From Haloactinopolyspora alba (GTDB lineage: Bacteria; Actinomycetota; Actinomycetes; Jiangellales; Jiangellaceae), in NCBI RefSeq assembly GCF_003014555.1, contig NZ_PYGE01000004.1, positions 305,712 to 369,711 on the forward strand: a DNA stretch of 64,000 bases, written 5' to 3'. This document shows, in pieces, positions 53,034-62,726 of this stretch (its first letter is position 1; each line of letters begins with the position of its first letter). A program made the position numbers and the translations under genes. Below the pieces are notes generated by a model that worked only from the letters and a program-made list of their open reading frames with translations, searched no databases and was not told where the DNA came from.

Positions 53034-53266
53034 GTCCGCGGTTCGGCCGACTCGACCGACAAAGTCTGCGGCGCGACCAGGGTCTTGCCACAAGCCCTCG
53101 GGTGCGCGATACGTTGAAAACGGCAGGGTTGACGAGCCGGCCGTCGCCGTCACGACGTCGTGCGACGCCCCGCGCCGGCGGCGGAGTCCGCGTCTCGCCC
53201 CACGACGATCACCGTGTCTTGGCCGCCGGCCTCGGGCCGCCCACGTCGAGCGGTAACGTCGTCGCC

Positions 53267-54085
53267 GTGCGGCCGCTCACGATAACCTCGCGCAACGCGC
53301 GCTTCCAGCAGTGGCAGGCGCTGCTCGGAAACCGTACGAAACGGCAGCGTGCCCGCGAGTTCCTGGTCCAGGGTGTCCGGCCGATCACACTGGCGATCGA
53401 GCACGGCTGGATGGTCCGCGCCCTGATACGTCCAACCACCGGAACCCGGTCGCAATGGGCGAAGCAGCTGCTGGCCGAGACCGACGCCGAGCCGGTCGCG
53501 ATGGCGCCGGAGCTCATGCGTGAGCTGGGCGAGAAGCAGGACGACACGCCGGAGCTGCTGGCCGTCGTCGAGATGCCACCCGACCGGCTCGATCGCATAC
53601 CCGCGGAGCCGAGCCTGCTCGTCGTCGTCTTCGACCGTCCCACCACCCCGGGTAACGTCGGAACGCTCATCCGCTCCGCCGACGCGTTCGGCGCACACGG
53701 CGTCGTGGTCACCGGTCATGCAGCCGACATCTACGATCCGAAGTCCGTGCGGGCCAGCACCGGATCACTGTTCGCACTGCCAACGGTGCGAGCAGTGCGG
53801 CCCGACGACGTTCTGAGCCGGCTGGATGCGGGCGTGGCGCAGGTGGTGGGTACCGACGAGACCGGAACGGTCGACGTCGACGCTCACGACCTCACCGGGC
53901 CGACCGTGCTGGTGATCGGCAACGAGACAGCGGGCATGAGCAGTGCTTGGCGCGACGCGTGCGACACGACCGTCACGATTCCCATCGGCGGGTCGGCGAG
54001 CTCGCTGAACGCTGCGGCCGCCGGTACGGCCGTGCTGTACGAGGCCGCCCGCCAGCGGCGGTCGCTCGACAGCTCACATGGCTGA
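53267..54085 (+). CDS. TrmH/SpoU family RNA 2'-O-methyltransferase
   Basis: 272 aa from GTG 53267, placed by TAACGT (53254-53259) seven bases upstream (leaderless). SpoU motifs: DRPTTPGNVGTLIRSADAFG (motif 1), VLVIGNETAGMSSAWRDACD (motif 2), IPIGGSASSLNAAAAGTAVL (motif 3), the knot that binds SAM. The N-terminal part (NRTKRQRAREFLVQGVRPIT) is the L30e-like RNA-recognition domain. It may act on 23S rRNA or tRNA, and the target is not deducible. Convergent with the Dpp-type operon, eight bases apart. Confidence 0.93.
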   Translation: MRPLTITSRNARFQQWQALLGNRTKRQRAREFLVQGVRPITLAIEHGWMVRALIRPTTGTRSQWAKQLLAETDAEPVAMAPELMRELGEKQDDTPELLAVVEMPPDRLDRIPAEPSLLVVVFDRPTTPGNVGTLIRSADAFGAHGVVVTGHAADIYDPKSVRASTGSLFALPTVRAVRPDDVLSRLDAGVAQVVGTDETGTVDVDAHDLTGPTVLVIGNETAGMSSAWRDACDTTVTIPIGGSASSLNAAAAGTAVLYEAARQRRSLDSSHG

Positions 54086-54093
54086 GACAGCGG

Positions 54094-55053
54094 CTACGTG
54101 AGCCGGACCCGCGGGTCCAGGACCGCGTACGAGAAGTCGACGACGATGCTGGCCACCACGGTGAACGCCGACGCGACCATGACCACGCCGATCACCACCG
54201 GCAGATCGCCCTGGACCACCGAGGTCACCGCTATGTAGCCGAGTCCTTGCAGGCCGAAGACCTGCTCGGTGATGAGCACCCCGCCGACCAGCGTCCCGAA
54301 GTCGATCCCGAACTGGGTGACGACGGGCGTGATCCCGCCGCGCAGTGCGTGCCGCACGGTGACGCGGCTCTCCGTGATGCCTTTGGAGCGCGCGGTGCGG
54401 ATGTAGTCCTCGCCGAGCGCGTCCAGCATCGAACCCCTGGTGAGGCGGATGTAGGTCCCGGTCAGAACCAGCGCGAGCGTGATCCACGGCAGGATCAGGT
54501 GCCGGGCCCACTGCCCGACGTCCTCGGTCAGGGGCACGTACGTGGCGGCCGGGAACCAGTCGATGCCGACCAGATGCAACTGGTAGAAGAGGAAGTACAA
54601 CAGCAGCAGGCCGAGCAGGAACGTCGGCATCGAGTAGAAGAACAGCGCGAACGTCGTGGCGGCACGGTCGGCGATGGTCCGGGGACGCAGCGCGGACAGC
54701 ACGCCGATGCTGACGCCGAGGACCACCCATATGACGGCCGCGCCCGCCGCGAGCGAGACGCTGATCGGCAACGCGTCCAGGATCTTGTCCGTCACCGGCT
54801 CGTCGCTGTAGTAGGAGTAGCCGAGGTCGCCCTGCAGCAGACCCCACAGGAAGTCTCCGTACTGCTCGAGCAGCGGCCGGTTCAGGCCGAGGTCCTCCCG
54901 GATCGCCTCCACCGCGCTCATGTCCGCCTGGCGGCCGGCGAGCTTGCGCGCCACGTTCCGCGGGGCCACGAAGAACAGGACGAACACGACGACGCTGATG
55001 ACCCAGATGACCAGCACGCCGTACAGCGTTCGGCGGATGACGAAGCGCAGCAT
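54094..55053 (-). CDS. Peptide-type ABC permease B (DppB/OppB-like)
   Basis: 319 aa, last gene of the operon. Six helices. RFVIRRTLYGVLVIWVISVV at the N-terminus and the EAA loop ARSKGITESRVTVRHALRGG match DppB. TYIRLTRGSMLDALGEDYIR precedes it. GAGAGGAG precedes the ATG. It forms the transmembrane channel with the DppC-like protein. Confidence 0.93.
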   Translation of the reverse strand: MLRFVIRRTLYGVLVIWVISVVVFVLFFVAPRNVARKLAGRQADMSAVEAIREDLGLNRPLLEQYGDFLWGLLQGDLGYSYYSDEPVTDKILDALPISVSLAAGAAVIWVVLGVSIGVLSALRPRTIADRAATTFALFFYSMPTFLLGLLLLYFLFYQLHLVGIDWFPAATYVPLTEDVGQWARHLILPWITLALVLTGTYIRLTRGSMLDALGEDYIRTARSKGITESRVTVRHALRGGITPVVTQFGIDFGTLVGGVLITEQVFGLQGLGYIAVTSVVQGDLPVVIGVVMVASAFTVVASIVVDFSYAVLDPRVRLT

Positions 55054-55071
55054 GCCATCGCTCCTCTCGCC

Positions 55072-56016
55072 CTAGCCGGCCCGTCCCAGCCGGCTGGCCT
55101 TGGGGTCCAGGGCGTCCCGCACGCCGTCGCCCAGCAGGTTGAACGCCAGCGTCGTCAGCAGCAGCGCACCGCCGGGGAAGGCGAACAGCCACGGCGCGAC
55201 GGTGTAGTAGTCGATCGCCTCGCGCAGCATGACGCCCCACGCGGGCGTGCCCGGCGGTACGCCGAGACCGAGGAAGGACAGGCTGGCGGAGAAGATGATG
55301 GCGATCGGCACCAGCAGACTGGCGTACACCAGGACCGGCGCCAGCACGTTGGGCAGGATCTCGGTGAACATGATCCGGCGGTTGCTCGCGCCCAGCGACC
55401 TGGCCGCCTCGACGTACTCGCGTTCCCGGATGGACAGCGTCTGGCCGCGGACGATGCGGCCCACCGCCGCGAGCGTGAAGAACACGATGACGCCGACCAC
55501 CAGCCACAGGCTCGGGCCCAGCACCGCGGCCAGCGCGACACCGAACAGCAGGAACGGCATCGACAGGATGACGTCGAGGGCGCGGGCCAGCAGGGTGTCG
55601 ACGGCGCCGCCGTAGAAGCCGGCGAGCATGCCGATCACGGTCCCGAGCACGACCGCCCCGAAGCTCGACGCGATCCCGACGAGCAGCGAGATCCGGGTGC
55701 CGTAGAGCACCCGGACGAACACGTCGCGCCCGACACCGTCGGTGCCGAACCAGAACGTGGAGTCGGGCGGCTGCGGCACGCCGGCCGGGCTCAGCCCGAT
55801 CTCGCGGTACTGCGTGTCCGGCGGATGGCTGATCAGGTCGGAGACCACCCCGGCGAGCAGTGCCGCGAGCCCGATGAGGACGATCACCACCGCGGCCGCC
55901 ATCGCGACGTGGTCATGCCGTAGCCGTTCCCACCCCAGCCGCCACGGGCTGCGGCCCTTGACGACGTCCTGTTCCTGCTCGGGTTCACCCGCCCGTTCCG
56001 GATCAGCCGTGGCCAT
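55072..56016 (-). CDS. Peptide-type ABC permease C (DppC/OppC-like)
   Basis: 314 aa. FWFGTDGVGRDVFVRVLYGT and the EAA loop AARSLGASNRRIMFTEILPN are DppC hallmarks; SASLSFLGLGVPPGTPAWGV closes. The N-terminal 30 residues are acidic cytoplasmic. The start at 56016 overlaps the ATPase F stop by 14 bp (translational coupling). The DppB gene follows 18 bp downstream. Confidence 0.93.
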   Translation of the reverse strand: MATADPERAGEPEQEQDVVKGRSPWRLGWERLRHDHVAMAAAVVIVLIGLAALLAGVVSDLISHPPDTQYREIGLSPAGVPQPPDSTFWFGTDGVGRDVFVRVLYGTRISLLVGIASSFGAVVLGTVIGMLAGFYGGAVDTLLARALDVILSMPFLLFGVALAAVLGPSLWLVVGVIVFFTLAAVGRIVRGQTLSIREREYVEAARSLGASNRRIMFTEILPNVLAPVLVYASLLVPIAIIFSASLSFLGLGVPPGTPAWGVMLREAIDYYTVAPWLFAFPGGALLLTTLAFNLLGDGVRDALDPKASRLGRAG

Positions 56017-57139
56017 GACCGGACGTCCCTTCGGTGTGCGGCGGTGGGCCGGCGCCGGCGGCGCGGTGCGACTCGTCGATGCTGGGGCTCTCCAACGCGA
56101 TGTCCTCGCCTTCGGCCACGGGGAAGTGGCACGACGCGACGTGGTCGTCGCGATCGCCGAGGCGTGGCTCGAGCAGGGGCACGTTCTCGACGCAGTACGG
56201 CGCCGCCTTGGGGCAGCGCGGATGGAACCGACAGCCCTCCGGCGGACTGATCGGCGACGGCATGTCCCCGGCGAGCACCACCCGTTCGCGCTGCTCCGCC
56301 CGGTCGGGATCGGCCACGGGGATGGCCGACAGCAGCGCGTTCGTGTACGGGTGGCGCGGACGGTTCATCAGCTCGTCGGTGGGCGCCAGTTCGACGACCT
56401 GGCCCAGGTACATCACCGCGATCCGGTCGCTGACGTGCTGCACCACCGACAGATCGTGGGCGATGAACACATAGGTGAGCCCCAACTCGTCCTGCAGGTC
56501 GGCCAGCAGGTTGATGATCTGTGCCTGGATCGACACGTCCAGAGCCGAGATCGGCTCGTCACAGATGATCATCTTCGGCCGCAGCGCGAGAGCCCGCGCG
56601 ATGCCGATGCGCTGGCGCTGCCCGCCGGAGAAGTCGGCCGGGAACCGGTTGTAGTGCTCCGGGTTGAGCCCCACCAGCTCCATCAGCTCCTGCACCCGGA
56701 GCCGGCGTGCCCGCCTCGACTCGGTGCCGTGGATCGCGAACGGGTCGCCGATGATCGAGCCCACGCGGCGGCGCGGGTTCAGCGAGCCGTAGGGGTCCTG
56801 GAAGATCATCTGGATGTCCTGCCGGACCGGGCGCATCTTGCGCGCCGGCAGCCGGGTGATGTCCCGGCCCTGGAAGACGATCGAGCCGTCCGTGACGTCG
56901 TGCAGCCGCGCTACGCAGCGGGCCAGCGTGGACTTGCCGCATCCCGTCTCGCCGACGAGCCCCAGTGTCTCGCCGGCTCGCACGTCGAGGCTGACGCCGT
57001 CGACGGCGTGCACGTAGCTGCCGCCGCGGCCGAACCAGCCCGTCCCGCGTACGTGGAAGTGCTTGTAGACGTTCTCGAGCCGCAGCAGGGTCTCGGTGTC
57101 CTGCCGGTCCCGCTCGTGCGCCGCTTCCTCGGCCGTCAT
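56003..57139 (-). CDS. Peptide-type ABC ATPase F (DppF/OppF-like)
   Basis: 378 aa from ATG 57139. VGETGCGKSTLARCVARLHD (Walker A), MIFQDPYGSLNPRRRVGSII (Q-loop), DFSGGQRQRIGIARALALRP (signature), IICDEPISALDVSIQAQIIN (Walker B). C-terminal oligopeptide domain with Cys-rich FHPRCPKAAPYC and ASCHF, an Fe-S or zinc site in this family. ATGA overlap with the D subunit. Confidence 0.95.
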   Translation of the reverse strand: MTAEEAAHERDRQDTETLLRLENVYKHFHVRGTGWFGRGGSYVHAVDGVSLDVRAGETLGLVGETGCGKSTLARCVARLHDVTDGSIVFQGRDITRLPARKMRPVRQDIQMIFQDPYGSLNPRRRVGSIIGDPFAIHGTESRRARRLRVQELMELVGLNPEHYNRFPADFSGGQRQRIGIARALALRPKMIICDEPISALDVSIQAQIINLLADLQDELGLTYVFIAHDLSVVQHVSDRIAVMYLGQVVELAPTDELMNRPRHPYTNALLSAIPVADPDRAEQRERVVLAGDMPSPISPPEGCRFHPRCPKAAPYCVENVPLLEPRLGDRDDHVASCHFPVAEGEDIALESPSIDESHRAAGAGPPPHTEGTSGHGHG

Positions 57140-58203
57140 GGTGCGTCCCCGAACCGTCCGTGCACCGTCGCGCCGCGGGCGTCGTGTGCGTATGCGGCGC
57201 GCTGTTCGTCGACGTGTTCGCCGAGCCCGACGGCGTCGATGGGCAGCCAGCACGCGGACCGGTGCGAGCCGTCGCCGTTTCCGCCGGCGACCTGGCGCAG
57301 CGGCGGACGCTCGGTGATGCAGCGGTCCATCACGAACGGGCACCGCGGGTGGAACGGGCAGCCGGACGGCAGCGTGATCAGGCTGGGCGGCTGCCCGGTG
57401 ATGGAGTCGAGCCGGCTCCTGCGCTCACCCGCCGGCAGCGAGCTGAGCAGCCCCCTGGTGTAGGGGTGGTGCGGTGCGTAGTAGATGGTGCGCCGCTGCG
57501 CCCACTCCACCGGTCCGCCCGCGTACATGACCATGATGGTGTCGGCCATCTCGGCGACGACGCCGAGGTCGTGGGTGATCATGACGACGGCACTGCCGAT
57601 CTCGTCCTTCAGCCACTTGACCAGCTCCAGGATCTGGGCCTGGACGGTCACGTCGAGTGCCGTCGTCGGCTCGTCGGCGATCAGCAGCGCGGGTTCGAGT
57701 GCCATCGCCATCGCGATCATCACGCGCTGGCGCATCCCGCCGGACAGCTCGTGCGGGAAGGCGTCGACGCGCTGGTCCGGCTGCGGGATCCCCACGTGGT
57801 CCAGCAGTTCGATCGCCCGTGCCCGGGCGGCGCGCTTCGACGTCTGCCGCCCGTGTGCGCGGATCATCTCGACGATCTGCCAGCCCACCCGGTAGTGCGG
57901 GTGCAGGCTCGTGAGCGGGTCCTGGAAGATCATCCCGATCCGGGCGCCGCGGATGCCGCGGCGCTCGGCCTCGGTCATGGTGAGCAGGTCCTGCCCCTCG
58001 AAGTAGGCCTGCCCGGTGATCCGTGCGCCGTGGGTGAGTCCCATGACGGTCTGCATGAGCACGCTCTTGCCGGACCCGGACTCACCGACGATGCCCAGCG
58101 TCTGCCCGGACTGCACGGTGAACGACACGTCGCGTACGGCGTGCAGCATCCCGTCCGGAGTGGGGAAGGTGACGTTGAGGTTCTCCACCTCGAGCAGGCT
58201 CAT
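57136..58203 (-). CDS. Peptide-type ABC ATPase D (DppD/OppD-like)
   Basis: 355 aa from ATG 58203. GIVGESGSGKSVLMQTVMGL, MIFQDPLTSLHPHYRVGWQI, ELSGGMRQRVMIAMAMALEP, LLIADEPTTALDVTVQAQIL, MITHDLGVVAEM. The C-terminal FHPRCPFVMDRC and SACWLP provide the Cys cluster. It starts 23 bp after the SBP stop. Together with F it forms the ATPase pair. Confidence 0.95.
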   Translation of the reverse strand: MSLLEVENLNVTFPTPDGMLHAVRDVSFTVQSGQTLGIVGESGSGKSVLMQTVMGLTHGARITGQAYFEGQDLLTMTEAERRGIRGARIGMIFQDPLTSLHPHYRVGWQIVEMIRAHGRQTSKRAARARAIELLDHVGIPQPDQRVDAFPHELSGGMRQRVMIAMAMALEPALLIADEPTTALDVTVQAQILELVKWLKDEIGSAVVMITHDLGVVAEMADTIMVMYAGGPVEWAQRRTIYYAPHHPYTRGLLSSLPAGERRSRLDSITGQPPSLITLPSGCPFHPRCPFVMDRCITERPPLRQVAGGNGDGSHRSACWLPIDAVGLGEHVDEQRAAYAHDARGATVHGRFGDAP

Positions 58204-58226
58204 GGTGCTCCCGTCGGCCGGGGCCC

Positions 58227-60044
58227 TCACTCGCTCAGCCACATGTGCGTGATGTCGCCGATGGCGTTCGGGTAGCCGGCGAAGCCCTCTACTCGCCGCG
58301 AGTGCAGCTGCGGGTTCTTCTGCCACATCACCGGCACGATGGCGGCTTCCTCGATGATCTGCCGTTGCGCGTCGGCGAACGCTGCGGCGGCGTCGTCGGG
58401 GTTCTCCGCCGTGGTCGCCTGGTCGATGAGGGTGTTGACCTCCTCGCTGTTGTAGAAGCCGTAGTTGGTGCCCCAGCTGCTGGCGTCACGGCTGAGGTTG
58501 GCGCTGTAGAACAGCGGCTGCAGGTACGTCCGCCCGTTCAGGCCGAACCAGTCGGGGATCCAGCCCGGCGCCGCGATGTCCCACGCGCCGCGGCGGGCGT
58601 TGTCCGGCACCTGGAGGAAGCCGGAGTAGAAGTCGTCGCCGGGCACCGGTTGCGTCTGCAGCGTGATGCCCGCGCGGCTCAGACTGTCCTTGAGTGTCTC
58701 GGCCACCTCGGGGTGGTTGCCTGTGTTGCGGTACTTCATCTTCAGCGTCAACCCGTTGGGGTAGCCGGCTTCGGCGAGCAGTTGCTGCGCCCGGTCCGGG
58801 TCGCCCGCGCTGTCCTCGGTGGCGTACGGGCACTCGAAGTCGTCGAGGTGCGCACGGGACGTCTCCGGCATGATCTGGCACGCCGGCGTCGCGATCTGAG
58901 GGCCGCCGTAGACCTGGATGATGGCCTGTTTGTCGACGGCGAAGTTGATCGCCTTGCGCACGGCCGGCTTGCTCATGGCGCTGTTCTCGTTCGGGCTGAC
59001 CATGTTGAAGACGATGTACTTGTTGAACAGCCCGTTCTCCACGAGCTCGAGCCGCTCGTCCTCGTACAGCGTCGGCAGTTGGGCCGTCGGCGGCGGTGTG
59101 TCCCAGAGCAGGTCCGCCGTCCCCGCGGACACCTGCTGATAGGCGGACTGCTGACTCAGCCCTTCCTGGACGTGGATCGTGTCCAGATAGGCCTCGCGCA
59201 CGTCGTCGGTGTCGGCGTTCCATGCGGAGTTGCGCTCGAGCACGATCTCGTTGCCGGGGTCGTACGTCGCCACCTGGTACGGGCCGTTGGACAGCACGTT
59301 CTGGTTGAACTCCTGGCTGCTCGGCACGTACTGCAGGTACTCCTCGGGGGCCGGTGTGGCGAAGTACTCGGCCATGATGTTGAGGAAGTCCGGGGCTGGT
59401 TGGCTCAGCGTGAACTCGATGGTCCGTTCGTCGACGACGTTGATGCCGGAGATCGAGTTGTCGCGGATGTAGCCGCCGATCGCCTGCGCGGTGCCCTCGA
59501 CCTGCGACAGCCCGTCGCAGTACTGCTGCATCCCGCTGATCGTGGACGTGTAGTAGGACAGTGCCCCGCTCGGCTTGACCGGGTTGCACAGCCGCTCGAT
59601 GCCGCGTTCCATGTCCGCCGCGGTGACCTGGCGCGGTGGACTCGTGTTCCACTGCACGCCTTCCTTGATCGTGAAGGTGTACGTCAGGCGGTCGGAACTG
59701 ATGCCGCCGTTGTCGACGGTGGGCACCTCGGTGGCCATGTCGGCGACGATCTGGCCGGCCTCGTCGACGTTGTTCGTGGTCGGATAGGTGACGAGCTGCC
59801 GGGTGAAGCCCCGCATGATCGCGTAGTTCAGCGTGTAGTACGAGAACGCGGTGTCCATGCTGGTGACGTCGCCTTTGCCGACGATTTTCAGCGTGCCGCC
59901 GCGCTCGGGTTCGCCGGCTTGATCGCCACCTCCGCCGCCTCCCGTGCCGCCGCCGTCGTCGCCGGCGCAGGCGGCCAGAACCAGCGAGGTGGCCAGACCC
60001 AGAGCTGCCCAGGTCATGGGCGTGCGCTTGGTTCGCGAGTCCAT
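58227..60044 (-). CDS. Family 5 (peptide/nickel/opine) ABC substrate-binding lipoprotein
   Basis: 605 aa. Lipobox LAAC (Cys26) then a Gly/Asp-rich linker. SBP_bac_5 fold: RGGTLKIVGKGDVTSMDTAF, YTFTIKEGVQWNTSPPRQVT, VRKAINFAVDKQAIIQVYGG, and IPVMWQKNPQL-type end (EEAAIVPVMWQK). GGAGGTTG precedes the ATG. It captures small peptides or similar solutes. First gene of the SBP-D-F-C-B operon. Upstream of it (60045-60202) is a 158-bp promoter gap. Confidence 0.94.
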   Translation of the reverse strand: MDSRTKRTPMTWAALGLATSLVLAACAGDDGGGTGGGGGGDQAGEPERGGTLKIVGKGDVTSMDTAFSYYTLNYAIMRGFTRQLVTYPTTNNVDEAGQIVADMATEVPTVDNGGISSDRLTYTFTIKEGVQWNTSPPRQVTAADMERGIERLCNPVKPSGALSYYTSTISGMQQYCDGLSQVEGTAQAIGGYIRDNSISGINVVDERTIEFTLSQPAPDFLNIMAEYFATPAPEEYLQYVPSSQEFNQNVLSNGPYQVATYDPGNEIVLERNSAWNADTDDVREAYLDTIHVQEGLSQQSAYQQVSAGTADLLWDTPPPTAQLPTLYEDERLELVENGLFNKYIVFNMVSPNENSAMSKPAVRKAINFAVDKQAIIQVYGGPQIATPACQIMPETSRAHLDDFECPYATEDSAGDPDRAQQLLAEAGYPNGLTLKMKYRNTGNHPEVAETLKDSLSRAGITLQTQPVPGDDFYSGFLQVPDNARRGAWDIAAPGWIPDWFGLNGRTYLQPLFYSANLSRDASSWGTNYGFYNSEEVNTLIDQATTAENPDDAAAAFADAQRQIIEEAAIVPVMWQKNPQLHSRRVEGFAGYPNAIGDITHMWLSE

Positions 60045-60202
60045 GGTCAACAACCTCCAGTTCCCGCGGTGGCTCAGGGGCGCGCGCGAGGTCGTCGCGG
60101 TGTGCTCACATGAGCGCAGTTGCCTGGTGAGGACGTCGAGAAACGGGGCCACTCACTGGCTGTTACCGGACCGTTATCATTCTGTTTCGCACGGTTCGGC
60201 GG

Positions 60203-61066
60203 CTATGTCCGTGCTGACGAGGTCAACCGGCGCAGCGTGTCGCCGATCTCGGTGGTGCACCGGCGTTGCCGGTCGCCGCGGGCCTGGAGGATGCCGCGTT
60301 CGCCGGCTTCGTAGAGCTCGGCCAGCTCGGCCGCGAAGGCCGGCGGCAGCCCGGCGTCGACCAGGGCGTCCACCCACCCCGCGCGCGGGACCGTCGTCAC
60401 CTGCAGCGTGGTGCCGAGAACCGCGGCGAGCTCGTCCGCGACCTGCCGCTCGGTGTACTGCGGGCCGTCGAGGTCGACGATCTCGCTCCGCGCGGGCGGC
60501 GAGAGCAGGGACTCCGCGGCCACGGCACCGATGTCGCGGGTGGCGATCATCCGGGTGGGCACGTCGGCGGAGTCGCCGAAGACGGGGAAGGTCCCGGAGC
60601 CGGCGGCCACGTCGAGGACGTCCTCGACCTTCTCCTGGAAATGCCACGAGCGGATCGAGGTCAGCAACACGCCCGTGGCGCGTAGCCGGTTCTCCAGGTG
60701 GTGCAGCCAGCGGATCGGCCCGGTCCCGTCGGCCAGGTCCGCGCCGATCGACGAGAGGAGAACGGCGTGCGGGACGCCGGCGGCCGCCACCCCTTCGGCA
60801 ATGTGGTCCGCGAGCCGGCGATGGTCCTCGTCGGAGCCCGTCGGATCGGTCGGCAACAGGACGAACACGCCACGGCAGCCGCGCAGCGCCTCGGCCAGGG
60901 CGGCCGGCTCGCCCAGATCGGCGACGGCGACGTCCGCGCCGCGGCCCGACCAGGACGCCCCCTTGTCCGCGTCCCGGACCACGACACGGACGGGTTCGTT
61001 CGCGGCCAGCAGGTGCTCGGCGGTCGCCCCGCCGACGTGGCCGGTTGCTCCGGTGATCGCGTACAT
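60203..61066 (-). CDS. NmrA-like NAD(P)-binding protein
   Basis: 287 aa. Rossmann start MYAITGATGHVGGATAEHLL, with VRVVVRDADKG as the NADP-selecting basic loop, GVFVLLPTD, VLLSSIGADLADGTGPI and SIRSWHFQEKVEDVL. This is the NmrA/atypical SDR layout without a complete YxxxK motif, like quinone reductase 2-type (QorB) proteins. GGGAGGAT precedes the ATG. Divergent from an AraC regulator, which probably controls it. Confidence 0.9.
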   Translation of the reverse strand: MYAITGATGHVGGATAEHLLAANEPVRVVVRDADKGASWSGRGADVAVADLGEPAALAEALRGCRGVFVLLPTDPTGSDEDHRRLADHIAEGVAAAGVPHAVLLSSIGADLADGTGPIRWLHHLENRLRATGVLLTSIRSWHFQEKVEDVLDVAAGSGTFPVFGDSADVPTRMIATRDIGAVAAESLLSPPARSEIVDLDGPQYTERQVADELAAVLGTTLQVTTVPRAGWVDALVDAGLPPAFAAELAELYEAGERGILQARGDRQRRCTTEIGDTLRRLTSSART

Positions 61067-61179
61067 AGGATCCTCCCGATCCTTCGGTGGTCGTCGTTGA
61101 TGACAGTGAACCGTCGAACCGTGAGACGCTCCATATCCGTCGCGCTCCGTTGCATGTCCGATCGTCTACGCTTGTCGGC

Positions 61180-62154
61180 ATGGATGCACTGGCGGACCTC
61201 CTGAACGGTGTCCACGCCCGAAGCGCCGCGTTCTGTCAGGCGATCCTGGAGCCGCCGTGGGCGCTGCGTATCGCCGACGGCGCCGCACTCGCGCTGGCCA
61301 CGACGTTGCGCGGGCACGCGTGGATCGTGCCGGACAACGACGCGCCGGTGCGGATGAGCGCCGGTGACGTGGCGATCGTCAAGGGCCCGGACCCATACAC
61401 CGTCGCCGACGATCCCGCCACCGTGGCCGAGATCGTGGTCCGACCGGGGAACCGTCTCACCACTCCGGGCGGCGACGACATCACCGCCGATCTGGCGCTG
61501 GGCCCGCGGACCAGCGGCATCGCCCCGGACGGCTCGGCTGTCGTGGCCAGCGGCACGTATCAGGTCGACGGTGACGTCAGCCGGCGCCTGTTGAGCGCGT
61601 TGCCCGCCGTCGTCCTGGTGCCCGCGGCCGACGTACAGTCGCCGATCATGGACCTGCTCGCGCGGGAGGTCAGCAGGGACGCGCCGGGCCAACAGATCGT
61701 GCTCGACCGGCTGCTCGATCTCGCGCTGATCGCTACGCTGCGTGCGTGGTTCGACCGGCCCGAGGGCGCCGCGCCCGGGTGGTACCGCGCGCTGAGCGAT
61801 CCGCTGATCGGCCCGGCGCTGCGCCACATCCACGACGATCCGGGCCACCCGTGGACCGTGGGCACGCTGGCCGGCAGGGCCGGCGCCTCTCGCGCGGCCT
61901 TCGCGCGGCGGTTCGCATCACTGGTCGGCGAGCCGCCGATGACGTACCTGACGCACTGGCGGATCGCGCTGGCGGCGGACCTGCTGCGCGGTACCGACGC
62001 CACCATCGACTCGATCGCCAGGCGGGTCGGCTATGCCAACGCCTTCGCCTTGAGCGTGGCGTTCAAACGGATACGCGGAGTGTCGCCCCGCCGGTACCGC
62101 GGAGGTGACGAACCCCTGCAGAGCCCGGAGCTGGTACCGAGCGCGTCGTCGTGA
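61180..62154 (+). CDS. AraC family regulator with N-terminal cupin domain
   Basis: 324 aa from ATG 61180; TACGCT (61167-61172) seven bases upstream, leaderless. The N-terminal half is a cupin_6 (AraC-binding-like) domain (LATTLRGHAWIVPDNDAPV, VAIVKGPDPYTV). The C-terminal double HTH has WTVGTLAGRAGASRAAFARR and DSIARRVGYANAFALSVAFK ending GVSPRRYR. Such regulators usually sit beside the reductase they control, as here. Confidence 0.93.
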   Translation: MDALADLLNGVHARSAAFCQAILEPPWALRIADGAALALATTLRGHAWIVPDNDAPVRMSAGDVAIVKGPDPYTVADDPATVAEIVVRPGNRLTTPGGDDITADLALGPRTSGIAPDGSAVVASGTYQVDGDVSRRLLSALPAVVLVPAADVQSPIMDLLAREVSRDAPGQQIVLDRLLDLALIATLRAWFDRPEGAAPGWYRALSDPLIGPALRHIHDDPGHPWTVGTLAGRAGASRAAFARRFASLVGEPPMTYLTHWRIALAADLLRGTDATIDSIARRVGYANAFALSVAFKRIRGVSPRRYRGGDEPLQSPELVPSASS

Positions 62155-62199
62155 CCGCTCGGCGTGCGTCACGTGCCGGGAGCGTGCGTGCTCCCTGAG

Positions 62200-62460
62200 T
62201 CAGGCGCGGCCGAGGAAAGCGCGGACGTCGTCGACGAGGACGCTCTGGTCGGCGTCGTCGTCATCGGGCGGCGAGATCTCCCAGCGCCCGTCGATGGTGC
62301 GGCTGACACATCGTTCGGACTCGGTGCCGTCGGGCTGGTGCACCCGGACACGACAGTCCCAGGCGCTTCCGCCGGGCGAGATCATCTCGACGGGTACGCC
62401 CAGGGTGACGAGCTCGGCCTGGGTTGCGCGGTAGCGCTCGTGCAGCGAGAGGTGTTCCAT
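62200..62460 (-). CDS. Small acidic protein of unknown function
   Basis: 86 aa from ATG 62460 (AAGGACGG upstream). Features: HLSLHERYRATQAELVTLGV, WDCRVRVHQPDGTESERCVS with two Cys, and an acidic PPDDDDADQSVLVDD before the final helix. It resembles no family I can name. TGTGTACACA (a perfect 10-bp palindrome) occurs about 25 bp upstream of the start. Coding potential is good by third-position GC. Confidence 0.6.
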   Translation of the reverse strand: MEHLSLHERYRATQAELVTLGVPVEMISPGGSAWDCRVRVHQPDGTESERCVSRTIDGRWEISPPDDDDADQSVLVDDVRAFLGRA

Positions 62461-62582
62461 CGGCCGTCCTTGTGAGGGTGGTGTGTACACAGAGTAACGA
62501 ACCACCGGATGAACACAGCCTTCATGATCGACATCATTGTGTCAACAAGCGGGTCGGCCGGTACACGCGGGCGACGTGACGG

Positions 62583-62726
62583 ATGTCACACAGTGTGACG
62601 CCGGACATCTGGCCGATCCGGGATGTTCACCTCAACCAGGTACGAGCTCCCCTCTCGGAGGTGTGCGCGTACCGGGTGGTGAAGCTGCGCGAGCGAGCCG
62701 GCATCAACGCCAGTGCGGCCGAGTGA
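62583..62726 (+). CDS. Possible 47-aa small protein
   Basis: Open frame ATG to TGA, 48 codons, sequence including DIWPIRDVHLNQVRAPLSEV and YRVVKLRERAGINASAAE, which looks protein-like (no low complexity). The ribosome site is weak (GTGACGG). The first codons overlap the palindrome GTCACACAGTGTGAC (62585-62599). No family recognised; may be spurious. It is the only coding candidate in the 441-bp gap 62461-62901. Confidence 0.2.
   Translation: MSHSVTPDIWPIRDVHLNQVRAPLSEVCAYRVVKLRERAGINASAAE
62585..62599. promoter_or_regulatory. Perfect 15-bp odd palindrome
   Basis: GTCACACAGTGTGAC, arms GTCACAC/GTGTGAC around a central A. Typical size of a dimeric regulator site. The gap that holds it separates the small acidic protein gene (minus) from the single-span membrane protein gene. 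Confidence 0.45.

Noticed and set aside
53947..55923. 658-aa plus-strand frame opposite the Dpp permeases
   Set aside because: Gln/Arg/Asp/Glu-rich antisense shadow of two membrane-protein genes; no similarity to real families.
58245..60113. 622-aa plus-strand frame opposite the family 5 binding protein
   Set aside because: Antisense shadow; the minus-strand frame has signal peptide, lipobox and family motifs.
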